Below, piece by piece: positions 52,321 through 62,272 of a stretch of DNA of 64,000 nucleotides; the stretch's first letter is position 1, and each line of letters starts with the position of its first letter. The position numbers and the translations under genes were made by a program. Location of the stretch: contig DATFKK010000172.1 in NCBI GenBank assembly GCA_035268685.1, forward strand, positions 1-64,000, in the 5' to 3' direction. Source of the stretch: Candidatus Krumholzibacteriia bacterium. GTDB lineage: Bacteria; Krumholzibacteriota; Krumholzibacteriia; JAJRXK01. The notes under the pieces are model-generated. The model was not told the DNA's origin, did no database searches, and was given only the letters and a program-made list of their open reading frames with translations.

Positions 52321-53526
52321 TCAGGTCGTGTACTCGGCATTGATCCGGACGTACTCGTAGGACAGGTCGGTCCCCCAGCTCACGGCCCGGCCCGATCCTT
52401 CGTTCAGGCCGATCGTGACCTTGAGGAAGCTCTCCTTCATGCGCTTGGCCAGTGTCGATCGCCGGATCTTCACGGGCTGTCCGCCCTCGAGGATCTTCAG
52501 TGTCTCCCCGGCGGTGATCGACAGGTCGACCTTGTCGGGATCGAAGTCCACGCCGGCGCGTCCGGCCGCACCCATGATACGACCCCAGTTCGGGTCGTGG
52601 CCGAAGATCGCCGTCTTCACCAGCGTGGAGTCGCTGACCGTGCGGGCGATCTTGCGGGCGGCCTCGTCGTCGCGCGCGCCCTCGACCACGTACTCGACGA
52701 ACTTCGTGGCGCCCTCGCCGTCGGAGACGATCAGACGCGCCAACTGCTCGCAGATCTGGTCGAGCGCCCGGCGGAAGCTCTGGTAGGCCCGATCCTTCCG
52801 ACGGATCATGGGGTGGTCGGCCTTCCCACTGCACATGATCGCCACCATGTCGTTGGTCGAGGTGTCCCCGTCGACGGTGATCATGTTGAAGGTGCGGCCC
52901 ACCGATTCCCGCAGGGCCTCGTCCAGCAGGTTCTTGGTGATCTTCACGTCGGACACGATGAAGGCCAGCATGGTGGCCATGTTCGGGTGGATCATGCCCG
53001 AACCCTTGGCGATGCCCGAGATCCCGACCTTGGTGCCGTCGATCTCGAACTGCTCACCCGCCTCCTTGGCGAAGGTGTCGGTGGTGAGAATGGCGTTCGC
53101 GCACAGCGTACTCGCCACTCCCCGCCGCGTGAGCTTGATCACGTTGTCGTGGATGCCCTGGACGACCTTCTTCGTGGGAAAGGGCTCGCCGATGAGACCG
53201 GTCGACGAGACGATCACCAGCTTCTTGTCGATCCCCAGCGCCTCGGCCGCGGCCTCGGCCATGGCCACGGCGCCCTTCTCTCCGTCCTTGCCGGTGCAGG
53301 CGTTGGCGTTGCCCGAGTTCACGACGAAGGCCTGGGCCTTGCCGTCCTTGATGTGGCGGCGCGACAGCTTCACCGGCTCGGCCACGACCACGTTCTGCGT
53401 GAACACGGCGGCTGCCGTGGCCGGTTCGTCGCACACGATCATGGCCAGGTCGCGGCGCTTGGACTTGATGCCGATGTGTGCGCCCCAACAGCGGAAACCC
53501 GGGATGTCGGTGATGGCGAGTTGCAT
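52321..53526 (-). CDS. argJ: Bifunctional glutamate N-acetyltransferase / amino-acid acetyltransferase
   Basis: 401 residues, full length. The self-cleavage and catalytic Thr lies in KGSGMIHPNMATMLAFIVSDV (near 185-205). Also visible: AVFTQNVVVAEPVKLSRRH, FVVNSGNANACTG, VIVSSTGLIGEPFP, ITVDGDTSTND, and NWGRIMGAAGRAGVDFDPDKV. ArgJ recycles the acetyl group from N-acetylornithine to glutamate, so the pathway is cyclic and needs no separate ArgE. In this window ArgB, ArgD and ArgC precede it. Last gene of the arg operon, 23 bases after argC. Confidence -1.
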   Translation of the reverse strand: MQLAITDIPGFRCWGAHIGIKSKRRDLAMIVCDEPATAAAVFTQNVVVAEPVKLSRRHIKDGKAQAFVVNSGNANACTGKDGEKGAVAMAEAAAEALGIDKKLVIVSSTGLIGEPFPTKKVVQGIHDNVIKLTRRGVASTLCANAILTTDTFAKEAGEQFEIDGTKVGISGIAKGSGMIHPNMATMLAFIVSDVKITKNLLDEALRESVGRTFNMITVDGDTSTNDMVAIMCSGKADHPMIRRKDRAYQSFRRALDQICEQLARLIVSDGEGATKFVEYVVEGARDDEAARKIARTVSDSTLVKTAIFGHDPNWGRIMGAAGRAGVDFDPDKVDLSITAGETLKILEGGQPVKIRRSTLAKRMKESFLKVTIGLNEGSGRAVSWGTDLSYEYVRINAEYTT

Positions 53527-53549
53527 GGTCGCGATTCCTTCGCTCGATG

Positions 53550-54590
53550 TCAGGGGGACAGCGGGGCCTGGCCCAGACCACTGTGTTCGAGGAGTCCGAA
53601 CATGATGTTCATGTTCTGGATCGCCTGGCCAGCGGCGCCCTTGACGAGGTTGTCGATCGCCGAGATGGCGATCACGCGTCCCGTGCGCGGGTCGTGGACC
53701 ACGTGCAGGTCGCAGAAGTTCGATCCACGAACCGCCTTCACGCTCGGCGGACGGTCGAGGACGCGCACGAAGTGCTCCTTGCGGTACACCGAGTCGTAGG
53801 CGTCCCGCAGATCCGATCCGTTGATCTTCGGTCGACGGAGGTGTGCGTAGGCCGTGGTCAGGATCCCGCGGTCGACCGGAAGCAGATGCGGCGTGAAGAG
53901 CAGCTGCACCGGGGCCGCGCAGTAGAGTTCGAGGGCCGACTCGATCTCGGGCGTGTGCCGGTGCTTCAGGAGACCGTAGGCCGAGAAGTTCCCGAACACG
54001 TCGGGGAAGTGCGTGGTCGACGAGGGCTTGACCCCGGCGCCCGTCACGCCCGACTTCGAGTCGACGACGATACCCTCGATGTCGATCAGGTCCTGCTTCA
54101 GGAGCGGCGCCAGGGCGAGGATCGCCGAGGTCGGGTAGCAACCCGGATTCGCCACCAGCCGGGCCTTGCGCAGATCGTTGCGGAAGAGTTCGGGGAGGCC
54201 GAACACCGCCTCGTCGATCCGTCCCGGAGCGCGGTGGGTCTTGCGGTACCACTTGCGGTAGAGCTCGGCGCTCGGCAGACGGAAGTCCCCCGACAGGTCG
54301 ACGATCCGGAAGCGTTCGGTGCCGAAACTCGCCACGAAGTCCATGGACGCGCCGTGCGGCAACGCCAGGAAGACCACGTCGAGATCGGTGTGCTCGACGT
54401 CTTCGAGCGACTGCAGCTCTTCGTCGAACAGACCCACGAACTGTGGATGGACGTCGGAGAAGCGCCGGCCCACGTGGCTCTGCGAGGTCACCAGCTCGAT
54501 GCTGGTGCTCGAGTGCTGCAGGAGCAGGCGAACCAGCTCCGATCCCGTGTAGCCGGTCGCCCCGATCACGCCCACGCGAACGTCACGCAT
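53550..54590 (-). CDS. argC: N-acetyl-gamma-glutamyl-phosphate reductase
   Basis: 346 residues. NADPH-binding GVIGATGYTGSELVRLLLQH at the N-terminus, FLALPHGASMDFV, VDLSGDFRL, ARLVANPGCYPTSAILALAPL with the catalytic Cys (near 150), DSKSGVTGAGVKPS, and HRHTPEIESAL with the catalytic His. It reduces acetylglutamyl phosphate to the semialdehyde. Its start overlaps the argD 3' end by eight bases. Confidence -1.
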   Translation of the reverse strand: MRDVRVGVIGATGYTGSELVRLLLQHSSTSIELVTSQSHVGRRFSDVHPQFVGLFDEELQSLEDVEHTDLDVVFLALPHGASMDFVASFGTERFRIVDLSGDFRLPSAELYRKWYRKTHRAPGRIDEAVFGLPELFRNDLRKARLVANPGCYPTSAILALAPLLKQDLIDIEGIVVDSKSGVTGAGVKPSSTTHFPDVFGNFSAYGLLKHRHTPEIESALELYCAAPVQLLFTPHLLPVDRGILTTAYAHLRRPKINGSDLRDAYDSVYRKEHFVRVLDRPPSVKAVRGSNFCDLHVVHDPRTGRVIAISAIDNLVKGAAGQAIQNMNIMFGLLEHSGLGQAPLSP

Positions 54591-55791
54591 GGTCGATCAC
54601 CTCCGTGAGCGACTGGAAGAAGACGTCGAGGACCCGGTCCAGATCGGACTCCTCGATGGTCAGGGGTGGAAGGAGACGGATCACGCTGCCCGCGGTGCAG
54701 TTGGCCAGGACGCCGTGCGCGCGCATGCGGCCGACGACGGCCTGTCCGTCGGCGTCGTCGCGGAGCTCGACGCCGATCATCAGTCCGCGACCGCGGACCT
54801 CGAGCACCTGCGCGTGATCGTGCGCGAAGTCGTCGAGGCGCCGGTGGGCGTGCTCGCCCAGCCGTCCGGCCCGCGCGGCCAGATCCTCGGCCTCGATCGT
54901 ATCGAGCGTGGCCTGCGCCGCGGCGCAGGCGAGCGGATTGCCGCCGAAGGTCGTGCCGTGGTCCCCGGGGTGCAACACCTCGGCCACCGCCGTGTCGGCC
55001 AGGAACGCGCCGATGGGAACACCGCCCCCCAGCCCCTTGGCCGTGACCAGCACGTCGGGCCGTACCTCGTGTGCCTGCCAGGCGAAGAGATGCCCGGTAC
55101 GGCCCATGCCGCACTGGATCTCGTCGAAGACCATGAGCACACCGCGCTCGGTGCACAGCGACCGTGCCTCGCACAGGAAGCCCGGATCGATCTCGTGGAT
55201 GCCGCCCTCGCCCTGGATCGGCTCGACCACGAAGGCGGCGGTGTCGTCGCCGAGCGCGCGGTCGAGGGCTCCGAGGTCGTCGCGGGGAATGCGTGTGAAG
55301 CCCTCCGGGGCGGGGCCGAAACCCTTCATGTACTTGTCGGCACCGAGGGCCAGCGTGGCGAGGGTGCGTCCGTGGAAGCACCCCTCGACGCCGACGACCT
55401 TCGGGCCGTGTCCGTGCTCCGAGGCGTGGCGGCGCACCAGCTTGAGCGCACCCTCCATGGCCTCGGCGCCGCTGTTGGCCAGGAAGGCCCGCTCGAAGCC
55501 CGCCATGCGGGTGAGCGTCTCGACCAGCGCCGACTGCACTTCGGTGTAGTACAGGTTCGAGACGTGGATCAGTCGACCGGCCTGCTCCTGCAGGGCCCTC
55601 GTCACGGCCGGGTGGCAGTGCCCGAGCACGTTCACGGCGATCCCCGCGAGGGCGTCGAGGTACTCGCGCCCGTCGAGGTCCCACACCCGAGTACCCTCGC
55701 CGCGGTCGAGCACCAGGGGCTGGCGGCCGTAGGTCTGGAAGTGATGCGCCTGCTCGCGATCGATCGCGAGTCGGCGGCGATCGGTGTTCAT
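54583..55791 (-). CDS. argD: Acetylornithine aminotransferase
   Basis: 402 residues. Class III PLP aminotransferase: YLDALAGIAVNVLGHCHPAV, FLANSGAEAMEGALKLVRRH (phosphate loop), GCFHGRTLATLAL, VEPIQGEGGIHEI, MVFDEIQCGMGRTGHLFAWQ (PLP Asp), LVTAKGLGGGVPIGAF with the Schiff-base Lys (near 250), and TTFGGNPLACAAAQATL. It converts acetylglutamate semialdehyde to N-acetylornithine using glutamate. The spacing of the conserved blocks is canonical for ArgD, unlike the aminotransferase at 5474-6850. Start overlaps the argB stop (ATGA, 55788-55791). Confidence -1.
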   Translation of the reverse strand: MNTDRRRLAIDREQAHHFQTYGRQPLVLDRGEGTRVWDLDGREYLDALAGIAVNVLGHCHPAVTRALQEQAGRLIHVSNLYYTEVQSALVETLTRMAGFERAFLANSGAEAMEGALKLVRRHASEHGHGPKVVGVEGCFHGRTLATLALGADKYMKGFGPAPEGFTRIPRDDLGALDRALGDDTAAFVVEPIQGEGGIHEIDPGFLCEARSLCTERGVLMVFDEIQCGMGRTGHLFAWQAHEVRPDVLVTAKGLGGGVPIGAFLADTAVAEVLHPGDHGTTFGGNPLACAAAQATLDTIEAEDLAARAGRLGEHAHRRLDDFAHDHAQVLEVRGRGLMIGVELRDDADGQAVVGRMRAHGVLANCTAGSVIRLLPPLTIEESDLDRVLDVFFQSLTEVIDHA

Positions 55792-56624
55792 GGGGTGATC
55801 TCCGTTCCACGGTCCGTTGTGCGTTCCAGTGCCTCGCGCAGCGCGCCCTCGCGCGTGCCGTCGACGATCCGGGCGCGCGGGACACCGCCGGTGACGGCGA
55901 TCGCGCAGGCCTCGACCTTCGGGATCATCCCGCCCTGGATCGACGTGCCCATGAGCGCGTCGATCTCACCCAGCGGCAGGTGATGGATCACGGTCGAGGG
56001 GTCGTCGGGAACACGACGTAGACCGTCGACGTCGGTCATGGCGACGAAGAGTTCGACGCCGAGTGCCGCGGCCAGGTGCGCGGCGAACATGTCGGCGTTC
56101 ACGTTGTAGACCTCGTCGTCGTGGCCCAGCGCCAGGGGTGCGACGACGGGCAGGTAGTGGCTCGCGAGCAGCAGGTCGAGCAGCTCCGTGTCGACGGTGT
56201 CGACGTCGCCCACGAAGCCCAGGTCGACGCGCTGGGCCTCCGCACCCTCCACCGGGTGTTCGTGGTACCGGCGGCGGGCGCGGACCATGGCGGCGTCCTT
56301 GCCCGACAGACCCACCGCGGGTTGCCCGACCGCGCAGAGCCGGCGGACGAGGTCGCCGTTCACGCGCCCCCGCAGCGCCATCTGCACGTAGCCGATGGTC
56401 CGCGCGTCGGTGCGGCGATGGCCGCCCACGAACTCGGTCTCGAGGCCCACCTCGGCCAGGATCTCGGCGATGGCGGGGCCACCCCCGTGCACGAGCACCA
56501 GCCGCGCGCCGGAGTCGTGCAGGTCTCCGATCTCGGCCAGCACACGGTCGCGCACGGCGGCGTCCGTCATGGCGTTGCCGCCGTACTTGACGAGGATCGA
56601 GGGGCAGTCGTCGGGATCGGTCAT
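55788..56624 (-). CDS. argB: Acetylglutamate kinase
   Basis: 278 residues. Amino-acid kinase fold: ILVKYGGNAM at the N-terminus (catalytic Lys), LVLVHGGGPAIAEIL (glycine-rich loop), EFVGGHRRTDARTIGYVQMAL, VVAPLALGHDDEVYNVNADMFAAHLAAALGVELFVAMTDVDGL and MIPKVEACAIAVTGGVPRARIVDG. It phosphorylates N-acetylglutamate with ATP. The IDGT-type end and lack of a long N-terminal helix suggest the simple form, which may be less arginine-sensitive; that is tentative. First gene of the arg operon, 64 bases after hypF, so partial read-through from hyp is possible. Confidence -1.
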   Translation of the reverse strand: MTDPDDCPSILVKYGGNAMTDAAVRDRVLAEIGDLHDSGARLVLVHGGGPAIAEILAEVGLETEFVGGHRRTDARTIGYVQMALRGRVNGDLVRRLCAVGQPAVGLSGKDAAMVRARRRYHEHPVEGAEAQRVDLGFVGDVDTVDTELLDLLLASHYLPVVAPLALGHDDEVYNVNADMFAAHLAAALGVELFVAMTDVDGLRRVPDDPSTVIHHLPLGEIDALMGTSIQGGMIPKVEACAIAVTGGVPRARIVDGTREGALREALERTTDRGTEITP

Positions 56625-56688
56625 GGTTCCGGCTCGTGGTCACGGGTTCGGGTGGGCGCGATCAGCCAAGCCCAGCGCGCCGCTCGCG

Positions 56689-58986
56689 TCAAGCGTCGGC
56701 CTGCATCGCGGTGGCGGCGGCCCAGACCTGTCCGGCGGCGAGCCCGCCGTCGGTGGGCGGCAGCTGGGCGTGGGCACGGAGATCGAGTCCGCGCTCGGCT
56801 CCACGGGTCAGCAGGGACTCGCTCAGACGGCGGTTGCAGAACACACCGCCGGTGAGCAGGACCGGCCGCTCGCGCCACGGCGCGAGCTGGGACAGCGCGG
56901 CCTCGACCAACGCGGCGTGGAACCCGGCCGCGGCATCCTCGGCCTCGAGGGTCCCCTCGACCGTTCGCTCGACGATCGTCCGCACGGCCGGCCGCCAGTC
57001 GATCCGCACCAGGCCGTCGAACTCGACCAGGGGCATGGACAGATCGACGGGCCGGGTGGCGCGCCACGACGCCCACTCGAGCATCTGCGGGCCCTGCGCC
57101 TGGTGGGTGTTCTCGGTGCACAGGCCGAGCAAGGCGCTCACGCCGTCGAAGAGACGGCCCATGCTGGTGGTGGTGACGGCCGCGTCGCCCCGTGCGAGCA
57201 GACGACGCAGGTTCGCCACCAGGTTCGGATCGACATCGCCGAAGAGGGGCGGGGGGTCGCCGTCGAAGGCGACGTGCGCCAGCGACAGCGCGGTCCTCCA
57301 GGTCTGGCGGACGGACCGCTCGCCCCCCACCAGTCCGAAGGGAACGATCGACCCCACGCGCTCGCTCCGTGCGGGGGTCCCGTGCAGGAGTTCGCCCCCC
57401 CACACGGTGCCGTCCCCACCGTCGCCGGTGCCGTCCCAGGTCAACGCGACGACCTCGCCGTCGATCTCGTGCTCCAGGGCGGCGGCGGCCAGGTGGGCGT
57501 GGTGGTGCTGCACCGCGGTCCGCGCAACGCCCCATCGCTCGGACAACTCTTCGGCCAGATGGGTGGTGAAGTAGTCGGGGTGCAGGTCGTGGACCACCCC
57601 TTCCGGTGCTACGTCGAGCAGGCGCAGCAGGTCGTCGAGAGTGCGTCGGTAGGCCGCGCGGCCCTCGGCCGATTCCATCTCGCCGAGATGCGGCGCGAGC
57701 ACGACCTCCCGATCGCGCGCCACCGCGAAGGTCACGTTCATGTGGCCGCCCAGACCCACGAGCGCCGGGAGCACGCGCGGTGCGAGCACCGGCAGCGGCG
57801 CGAATCCACGCGCGCGTCGCAGCAGTTGCGGGCGCGGCGTGGGGCGGGTGACGACCTGCAGCACCGAGTCGTCGGCCTGACGCAGGATGGGCCGATCGTG
57901 GACCAGGAAGGCGTCGCAGATGCCGCGCAGCGACTCCAGGGCCTCGCGGTCGTCGTGGATCGTCGGCTGGTCGGAGGGGTTGCCCGAGGTCGCGACCACG
58001 GGACGGCCGAAGGCGTCGAGCAGCACACGGTGCACTGGCGTGTACGGCAGGAACACCCCGAGCTGCGGACAATCCGGCGCGACCGATGGGGCCGGCTCCG
58101 ACCACCCCCGCGCGGTGCGCGGCGACAGCACGATCGGGGCCTGTGGCGAACGCAGGGCCGAGGCGACGAAGTCCGGGACCTCGACCCAGCGCCGGGCCGC
58201 GTCGAGATCGCCGACCATGACCGCGAAGGGCTTGGCCGGCCGGCGCTTGCGCGCGCGCAGCCTCTGCAGCGCCGCCTCGTCGCCGGCGTCGACCACGATG
58301 TGATACCCCCCGAGCCCCTTCACGCCGACGATGCGCCCGTCCGACAGCCAGCCGACGGCTCGGGCCAGGGCCTCGGGGCCGGTCATCTCGTCGCCGTCGC
58401 CGTCGCCGTCGATCGCCTGCAGACGCGGTCCGCACGCCGCACAGGCCGTCGGTTGGGCGTGGAAGCGGCGGTCGGTGGTGTCCTCGTACTCGGCCCGGCA
58501 GCGCGGACACATGACGAAGTCCTTCATCGAGGTCTTCGCCCGGTCGTACGGCAGGTCCTCGAGGATCGTGTAGCGCGGTCCGCAGTTCGTGCAGTTCAGG
58601 AAGGGATAGCCGTGGCGGCGGTCGTCGGGATCGCGCAGCTCGCGCTCGCAGTCCTCGCACATGCCCAGATCGGGCAGCAACCAGGCGCGCGTGGGACCAC
58701 CGGCTTCGCTCGCGACGATGCGGAACTCGGTGTGGCCGGCCGGCGCGAGCAACCGCGTGTCGACCGCGTAGAGCACGGCGGCGCGCGGCGCGTCGTCCTG
58801 CAGACGCGCGAGGAAGGACCCGAGTTCCGTGGGATCGCCCTCGACCTCGATCGTCACGCCGGCCGGATCGTTACGGATCCAGCCGGCCAGGTCGAGGTCG
58901 GTGGCGAGACGGTGCACGAAGGGACGGAAGCCCACACCCTGGACCACGCCCACCACGCGCACCTGCATGCGCTCGCGTGCGCTCAT
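56689..58986 (-). CDS. hypF: [NiFe]-hydrogenase maturation carbamoyltransferase
   Basis: 765 residues, full length. Domain order: acylphosphatase (GVVQGVGFRPFVHRLATDL, near 14-32), two zinc fingers with four CxxC pairs (CEDC, CTNC, CPRC, CAAC, near 110-185), a YrdC-type domain (GRIVGVKGLGGYHIVVDA, then VVATSGNPSDQP), and a Kae1-like carbamoyltransferase domain (HHHAHLAAAALEHEIDGEVVALTWDGTGDGGDGTVWGGEL, near 500; later LTGGVFCNRRLSESL). It makes the carbamoyl group of the Fe-bound cyanides and hands it to HypE. Last gene of the hyp operon. Confidence -1.
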   Translation of the reverse strand: MSARERMQVRVVGVVQGVGFRPFVHRLATDLDLAGWIRNDPAGVTIEVEGDPTELGSFLARLQDDAPRAAVLYAVDTRLLAPAGHTEFRIVASEAGGPTRAWLLPDLGMCEDCERELRDPDDRRHGYPFLNCTNCGPRYTILEDLPYDRAKTSMKDFVMCPRCRAEYEDTTDRRFHAQPTACAACGPRLQAIDGDGDGDEMTGPEALARAVGWLSDGRIVGVKGLGGYHIVVDAGDEAALQRLRARKRRPAKPFAVMVGDLDAARRWVEVPDFVASALRSPQAPIVLSPRTARGWSEPAPSVAPDCPQLGVFLPYTPVHRVLLDAFGRPVVATSGNPSDQPTIHDDREALESLRGICDAFLVHDRPILRQADDSVLQVVTRPTPRPQLLRRARGFAPLPVLAPRVLPALVGLGGHMNVTFAVARDREVVLAPHLGEMESAEGRAAYRRTLDDLLRLLDVAPEGVVHDLHPDYFTTHLAEELSERWGVARTAVQHHHAHLAAAALEHEIDGEVVALTWDGTGDGGDGTVWGGELLHGTPARSERVGSIVPFGLVGGERSVRQTWRTALSLAHVAFDGDPPPLFGDVDPNLVANLRRLLARGDAAVTTTSMGRLFDGVSALLGLCTENTHQAQGPQMLEWASWRATRPVDLSMPLVEFDGLVRIDWRPAVRTIVERTVEGTLEAEDAAAGFHAALVEAALSQLAPWRERPVLLTGGVFCNRRLSESLLTRGAERGLDLRAHAQLPPTDGGLAAGQVWAAATAMQADA

Positions 58987-59014
58987 CGCCGTTCCGTGCC
59001 GGGGATGCGAACCG

Positions 59015-59692
59015 TCAGGACGCCGCGAACAGACGTTCGCGCGCGCTGAGCAGCGACTCGATCCACGCGTCGACCCCGTCGCCCGTCTTCGCGCTCACGT
59101 GATGGATGTCGATGTCCGGCCGCAGCTCCTTCGCCAGACGCTCGACCTCGTCCACCCGGAAATCGAAGTGCTCGAGCAGGTCGACCTTGGTGATCAACAT
59201 CTGCTGCGACGAGTGGAAGGCCTTCGGATACTTCGGCGGCTTGTCCTCGCCCTCGGGCACCGACAGCAACACGGTGCGCAGGTGCTCGCCCAGGTCGTAG
59301 CTGGCCGGACACACCAAATTGCCCACGTTCTCGATGAACACGAAGTCCCACGGCCCGTCGTCGGCGATGCGTTCCCAGGTCTGCTGCACCTGGTGCGCCT
59401 CGAGGTGGCACGCGCCGCCGGTGGTCATCTGCAGGGCGCGCACGCCCACGCCGCGAATGCGCTCGGCATCGCGCTCGGTCTCGAGGTCGCCCTCGAGCAC
59501 CAGCACGCTGTGGCGCTCCTGCAGCTTCGGCAGGGCCTTCTCGAGCAACGTGGTCTTGCCCGATCCCGGTGAACTGAGAAGGTTCACGACGAAGGATCCC
59601 TGCGACCCGAAGCGATCGCGCATGGTCGACGCGACGAAGTCGTTCGCCTTCAGCAGGCTCTCCTTCAAGTGGATCTGACGCAACTCGCTCAT
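59015..59692 (-). CDS. hypB: Hydrogenase nickel-incorporation GTPase
   Basis: 225 residues. P-loop LLSSPGSGKTTLLEKAL (near 39-55), LEGDLETERDAERI, the metal site TGGACHLEA (Cys-His) with IENVGNLVCPASYDLGE supplying a second Cys, and ITKVDLLEHFDF (NKxD-like) for guanine. It drives nickel insertion into the large subunit together with HypA. No N-terminal His-rich or CxxCGC nickel-storage segment is present, so another protein such as SlyD may store nickel. GAGAGGTG precedes ATG 59692. It lies 32 bases after hypA. Confidence -1.
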   Translation of the reverse strand: MSELRQIHLKESLLKANDFVASTMRDRFGSQGSFVVNLLSSPGSGKTTLLEKALPKLQERHSVLVLEGDLETERDAERIRGVGVRALQMTTGGACHLEAHQVQQTWERIADDGPWDFVFIENVGNLVCPASYDLGEHLRTVLLSVPEGEDKPPKYPKAFHSSQQMLITKVDLLEHFDFRVDEVERLAKELRPDIDIHHVSAKTGDGVDAWIESLLSARERLFAAS

Positions 59693-59724
59693 GGCACACC
59701 TCTCGTGTTCGCGGCGGGGGGAAT

Positions 59725-60120
59725 TCAGCCCGACGGCATCGACGGACCGTCGCGGTCCTCGTCCTGCAGGTCGTCGATCTCGAGTTCGACGTGGCGCAGC
59801 AGCAGCTCTTCGCCCTTCTCCGCCCGGACGGCGGTGCTGCCGCAAGCCGGACAGCCGAAGGTGAAACTCTCGGGATGGGTGATCGAGCCGCAGTCGCGGC
59901 AGTGCAGCTCGAGCTGCACCTCGTGGACCACCACTTCGGCGTCGCGCATCACGTCGACCTCGGCCGAGACGACCTCGATCGCGTCCTCGAGCAGCTTGGG
60001 CACCACGTTGCTCAGCGCGCCGATCTCGAGTTCGAAATGGGTCACGCGTTGCGCGCCGTGCTCGTCGCAGATGCGCTCGAGCTGTCGCGCCAGACCGATC
60101 ACCAGGGAGACTTCGTGCAT
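59725..60120 (-). CDS. hypA: Hydrogenase nickel-insertion chaperone
   Basis: 131 residues. N-terminal MHEVSLVIGLARQL contains the nickel-binding Met-His-Glu. The zinc ribbon has CRDCG and CPACGS (near 72-93). The C-terminal stretch is an acidic tail (EIDDLQDEDRDG) longer than in E. coli HypA. It hands Ni2+ to the hydrogenase large-subunit precursor with HypB. The start shares a base with the hypE stop (TGATG). Confidence -1.
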   Translation of the reverse strand: MHEVSLVIGLARQLERICDEHGAQRVTHFELEIGALSNVVPKLLEDAIEVVSAEVDVMRDAEVVVHEVQLELHCRDCGSITHPESFTFGCPACGSTAVRAEKGEELLLRHVELEIDDLQDEDRDGPSMPSG

Positions 60121-61160
60121 CAGCAGATCCTCGGCAGCTGTTCGCCGCTCAACATGTCCAACACCCGGGTGCCTCCGAGACCACTGCGCACGCGGACCGA
60201 TCGTGGGTGCGTGTCGACCACGTCGCCGATCACGCAGGCCTCGCGCCCCAGCGGTTGCGCGCGCCACGCCTCGAGCAGCGCGTCGCAGCGTTCCGGGGCG
60301 ACGAAGGCCAGACAGCGGCCCTCGTTCGCCACGTACAGAGGATCGAGACCGAAGATCTCGCACGCCGCCCGCGCGGGCTCGCGCACCGGGATCGACTCCT
60401 CGTCGAGAACGATACCCACTCCGGCGGCCTGGGCGATCTCGTTGGTGGCCGACGCGATGCCGCCGCGCGTGGCGTCGCGCAGGCAGTGCAGGTCGGCTCC
60501 CAGCGGTCGCAGACAGGACTCCACGAGGGGCCACAGGGCCGCGCTGTCGCTGCGCAGGTCACCCTCGAGCTCCAGGCCGTCGCGCTGGGCCAGGATGGTC
60601 ATGCCGTGGTCGGCGATCGGTCCGTTGACCACGATACGATCGCCCGGCCGGACGCGCCGCGGCGCGACGTCGATCCCTTCGACGACCTCGCCGATGCCCG
60701 TGGTGTTCACGTACACACCGTCGCCCTTGCCGCGCTCGACGACCTTGGTGTCGCCGGTGACGACCTCGATCCCGAGCGCGTCGCAGGCCTCGCGGATCGA
60801 GGCGACCACGCGCCACAGGTCCTTCAGCCGGAGACCCTCTTCGAGCACGAAGGCCAACGACAACCAGCGCGGCCGGGCGCCGCACATGGCCAGGTCGTTC
60901 GTGGTCCCGTGCACCGACAGCGAGCCGATGTCGCCGCCGGGGAAGAACAGCGGCCGCACCACGAAGGAGTCGGTGCTCATGGCCATGGCGCCGTCCGGCC
61001 GCGGCAGCCGCGCGCCGTCGTGCAGCTCGTCGAGTCGTGACCCGCCGAGCGCGGGCACGAACAACGACTCGATCAGCTTCTGGCTCAGACGTCCCCCACC
61101 GCCGTGCGCCATGGTCACGGCGTCGTAGTCCTCCAGCGGAATGGGGCACTGCAGTTGCAC
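60120..61160 (-). CDS. hypE: Hydrogenase expression/formation protein HypE (cyanide synthase)
   Basis: 346 residues from GTG 61160, preceded by TAGGAG. AIR synthase-like fold: VTMAHGGGGRLSQKLIE, AMSTDSFVVRPLFFPGGDIGSL, GTTNDLAMCGARPRWLS, VTGDTKVVERGKGDGVYVNTTGIG, LRDATRGGIASATNEIA. The C-terminus GEQLPRIC ends in the Cys that receives carbamoyl from HypF and is dehydrated to thiocyanate. The CN is then transferred to Fe on HypCD. Eight bases separate it from hypD. Confidence -1.
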   Translation of the reverse strand: MQLQCPIPLEDYDAVTMAHGGGGRLSQKLIESLFVPALGGSRLDELHDGARLPRPDGAMAMSTDSFVVRPLFFPGGDIGSLSVHGTTNDLAMCGARPRWLSLAFVLEEGLRLKDLWRVVASIREACDALGIEVVTGDTKVVERGKGDGVYVNTTGIGEVVEGIDVAPRRVRPGDRIVVNGPIADHGMTILAQRDGLELEGDLRSDSAALWPLVESCLRPLGADLHCLRDATRGGIASATNEIAQAAGVGIVLDEESIPVREPARAACEIFGLDPLYVANEGRCLAFVAPERCDALLEAWRAQPLGREACVIGDVVDTHPRSVRVRSGLGGTRVLDMLSGEQLPRIC

Positions 61161-61168
61161 GGACGCTC

Positions 61169-62272
61169 CTACGACCCGGCGCTCACGGCGTCGCGCCGGA
61201 AGGCGTGGTAGGCCGCGCACGCGCCCTCGCTCGACACCATGGGGGCACCCAGCGGGGAGTCGGGAGTGCATTCGCGACCGAAGGCCGGGCATTCGTGCGG
61301 CTTGGCGCGCCCCTGCAGCACGAGCCCGGCGATGCAGCGGTCGGACTCCTGCGCGGTGACCGACTCCACGCTGAAACGGCGCTCGGCGTCGAAGTCGGCG
61401 TAGGCGTCGGTCAGGCGGAGCCCGCTCGCGGGAATGGGGCCGATGCCGCGCCACGCGATGTCGGTGACCTGGTAGACCTCGGCCAGAAGGCGTTGCGCGG
61501 CCGGATTGCCCCGGGCCGCGGCGGTGCGGGCGTAGGCGTTGTCGACGGCGACCTCGCCGGCGGCCAACATGTCGGCCAGCCGCGCGATGCCGTGCACCAG
61601 GTCGAGCGGTTCGAAGCCGGCCACCACGAAGGGTACGCCGTACTCGCGGGCCAGTTCCTCGTACTCGGCCGTGCCCATGATCGCGCACACGTGGCCCGGC
61701 GCGAGGAAGCCCTGCACCCGGCACTCGGGTTCGTCCAGGATCGCGCGCACCGCGGGCGGTACCCGCACGTGCGAAACGAGCGCGCTGAAGTTCTCCACTC
61801 CCCGCTGCTTCGCCTCGACCACGGCCATACCGTTGGCCGGCGCCGTCGTCTCGAAGCCCACGGCGAAGAAAACCACCTGGCGGTCGGGATTCGCCTCGGC
61901 CAGACGCACCGCGTCGACCGGCGAGTAGACGATGCGTACGTCGGCCCCGCGCGACTTGGCCGAAAGCAGGTCGCCCTTCGAGCCGGGCACCCTCAGCATG
62001 TCGCCGTAGGAGGCCAGGATCACCTCGGGACGCCGCGCCAGCTCCAGCGCACGGTCGATCTTCTCGAGCGGCGTCACGCACACCGGGCACCCGGGCCCGT
62101 GGATGAGTTCCACCTTTCCTTCGAGCAACTGGTCGATCCCCGAACGGATCAGCGTGTGCGTCTGCCCCCCGCAGACCTCCATGACGCGGATCGGGGTGTC
62201 GACGCGCTCGCGGATGCGGTCGATCCACTGCCGCGCGGTACGGCCTTCGCGGTATTCGTCGCGATGCTTCAA
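61169..62272 (-). CDS. hypD: Hydrogenase formation protein HypD
   Basis: 367 residues. Conserved blocks: [17 protein letters not shown] (active Cys), [14 protein letters not shown] (two Cys), [60 protein letters not shown]. The C-terminal [4Fe-4S] ligand region reads [23 protein letters not shown]..., with a further Cys near the end. It holds the Fe(CN)2CO unit with HypC. Start overlaps the hypC stop (ATGA, 62269-62272). Confidence -1.
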   Translation of the reverse strand: MKHRDEYREGRTARQWIDRIRERVDTPIRVMEVCGGQTHTLIRSGIDQLLEGKVELIHGPGCPVCVTPLEKIDRALELARRPEVILASYGDMLRVPGSKGDLLSAKSRGADVRIVYSPVDAVRLAEANPDRQVVFFAVGFETTAPANGMAVVEAKQRGVENFSALVSHVRVPPAVRAILDEPECRVQGFLAPGHVCAIMGTAEYEELAREYGVPFVVAGFEPLDLVHGIARLADMLAAGEVAVDNAYARTAAARGNPAAQRLLAEVYQVTDIAWRGIGPIPASGLRLTDAYADFDAERRFSVESVTAQESDRCIAGLVLQGRAKPHECPAFGRECTPDSPLGAPMVSSEGACAAYHAFRRDAVSAGS